A DNA stretch of 6,677 bases from Thermoleophilia bacterium (GTDB lineage Bacteria; Actinomycetota; Thermoleophilia; Gaiellales; SKUG01): assembly GCA_025964465.1 (NCBI GenBank), contig JAOPYS010000266.1:1-6677 (forward strand). The letters are read 5' to 3'. This document shows, in pieces, positions 6,160 through 6,677 of this stretch; the first letter of the stretch is position 1; every line of letters starts with the position of its first letter. The notes under the pieces are model-generated. The model was not told the DNA's origin and did no database searches. It was given only the letters and a program-made list of their open reading frames with translations. Position numbers and translations under genes: made by a program.

Positions 6160-6206
6160 ACTATGAGGTAGATGTTGCCGCTCAGCGGCGAGATCTACCT
6201 CATAGT
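6160..6206. terminator. 47-nt near-perfect palindrome between convergent genes, likely bidirectional terminator
   Basis: The outer arms ACTATGAGGTAGAT (6160-6173) and ATCTACCTCATAGT (6193-6206) are perfect 14-bp complements. After a G-G mismatch (6174/6192) the stem continues for 7 bp (6175-6181 with 6185-6191, one wobble) to a TCA loop. It lies 24 nt after the propeller-protein stop and 15 nt beyond the permease stop on the other strand, an ideal place for a terminator serving both genes. The AT-rich outer arms, GC-rich tip and missing T-tract are not textbook, so a dispersed palindromic repeat or a protein-binding site is also possible. Confidence 0.6.
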
Positions 6207-6221
6207 CGTTGGAGGGCGTGG

Positions 6222-6677
6222 CTACTTCTTCTGCGTCTTGGGGTCGAGGGCGTCGCGGACGCCGTCGCCGATGAAGTTGACGCTCAGCACCGTGATGAAG
6301 ATGGCCAGGGCGGGGAACCACACGACCCACCAGTAGTTGAGGATCGTGAACAGGTCGCGACCCTCCGCGAGCATGTTGCCCCATGTCGCCGTCGGCGGAT
6401 TGACACCGAAGCCCAGGAAGCTGAGCGCGCTCTCGGCGATGATCGCCCCGCTCACCGCGAGCGTCGTGAACACCGCGATCACGCTGACGCAGTTCGGCAG
6501 GATGTGCACCGTCATGATGCGGAAGTGGCTGCCGCCGAGCGCCTCGGCCGCCTCCACGAACTCCTGCCCGCGCAGGCTCACCACCTGCGAGCGCACGACG
6601 CGGCTGATGCCCATCCAGCCGAGTGCCACGAGCACCCCTGCGATGCGCATCCACTCCGGCACGTGTTTGACGATCGG
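6222..6677 (-). CDS. Oligopeptide-type ABC transporter permease (DppC/OppC family), C-terminal part
   Basis: This is the C-terminal 151 residues of an inner-membrane permease of a dipeptide/oligopeptide/nickel-type ABC importer, DppC/OppC subgroup. The frame is open to the window end and family members have roughly 280 to 330 residues, so about half is missing; a GTG at 6662 is inside the gene, not its start. Visible hallmarks are the EAA loop that contacts the ATPase (EFVEAAEALGG, through to ILPN at about 59-62), then ESALSFLGFGVNPPTATWGNML (82-103) and FPALAIFITVLSVNFIGDGVRDALDP (121-146), all typical of this family. Membrane segments lie near 12-24, 64-84 and 116-136. No ATPase gene follows: the stop is 15 nt from the palindrome and then a convergent gene, so the other subunits must lie upstream or elsewhere. 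It probably imports peptides, but the substrate is not readable from this part. Confidence 0.95.
   Translation of the reverse strand, partial: PIVKHVPEWMRIAGVLVALGWMGISRVVRSQVVSLRGQEFVEAAEALGGSHFRIMTVHILPNCVSVIAVFTTLAVSGAIIAESALSFLGFGVNPPTATWGNMLAEGRDLFTILNYWWVVWFPALAIFITVLSVNFIGDGVRDALDPKTQKK

Noticed and set aside
4153..6654. An 833-codon minus-strand open frame across the propeller gene and permease
   Set aside because: It is low-complexity Arg/Gly/Ala sequence that overlaps two genes with clear family motifs in other frames; a shadow frame.

Overview
The window is about 6.7 kb of very GC-rich chromosomal DNA. Codons end almost always in G or C, long spurious open frames lie opposite every real gene, and at least one gene looks leaderless. 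This fits a high-GC actinobacterium. The gene content (an endonuclease I protein, paired M42 peptidases and a delta-60-repeat secreted protein) would suit a Thermoleophilia-like soil lineage, but that placement is inference only. No tRNA, rRNA, CRISPR array, transposase or phage gene was seen.

Left two-thirds (1-3697, minus strand): four genes point leftward in a row. They are two adjacent M42-family metallo-aminopeptidase paralogs separated by 3 nt, then a DNA/RNA endonuclease of the endonuclease I (EndA/Vvn) family, then a PAP2-type membrane phosphatase that begins 11 nt after the nuclease and runs off the window. The peptidase pair is clearly one transcriptional unit. An 88-nt gap with an AT-rich -10-like element precedes the nuclease, so nuclease plus PAP2 may have their own promoter. 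The second peptidase seems to have a frame disruption at its extreme C terminus: coding-like sequence continues in another frame past its stop.

Divergent control region (3698-3788): the peptidase pair and a small unrecognised gene (3789-4208, plus) are read away from each other. Two close inverted repeats lie here. The larger one (8-bp arms) is centred midway between the best -10 candidates of the two directions. The small gene has a TANNNT box ending 6 nt before its ATG and no Shine-Dalgarno, as in leaderless actinobacterial genes. It is followed by a strong hairpin (14-bp stem).

Right third: a secreted protein (4297-6135, plus) has a signal peptide, a short N-terminal module, seven delta-60 repeats that should form a seven-bladed beta-propeller, and a C-terminal module. 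The two flanking modules look like halves of one domain split by the propeller. It converges on the 3' end of an oligopeptide-type (DppC/OppC) ABC transporter permease on the minus strand, cut by the window end. Between them is a 47-nt, nearly perfect palindrome with AT-rich outer arms, probably a bidirectional terminator or a dispersed repeat.

Together the genes suggest peptide and nucleic-acid scavenging (oligopeptide import, aminopeptidases, nuclease, phosphatase), but no sequence feature ties them into one system. No clearly new multi-gene system is evident. The items most worth a second look are the palindrome at 6160-6206, the symmetric divergent control region, the split-domain propeller protein and the shifted C terminus of the second peptidase.
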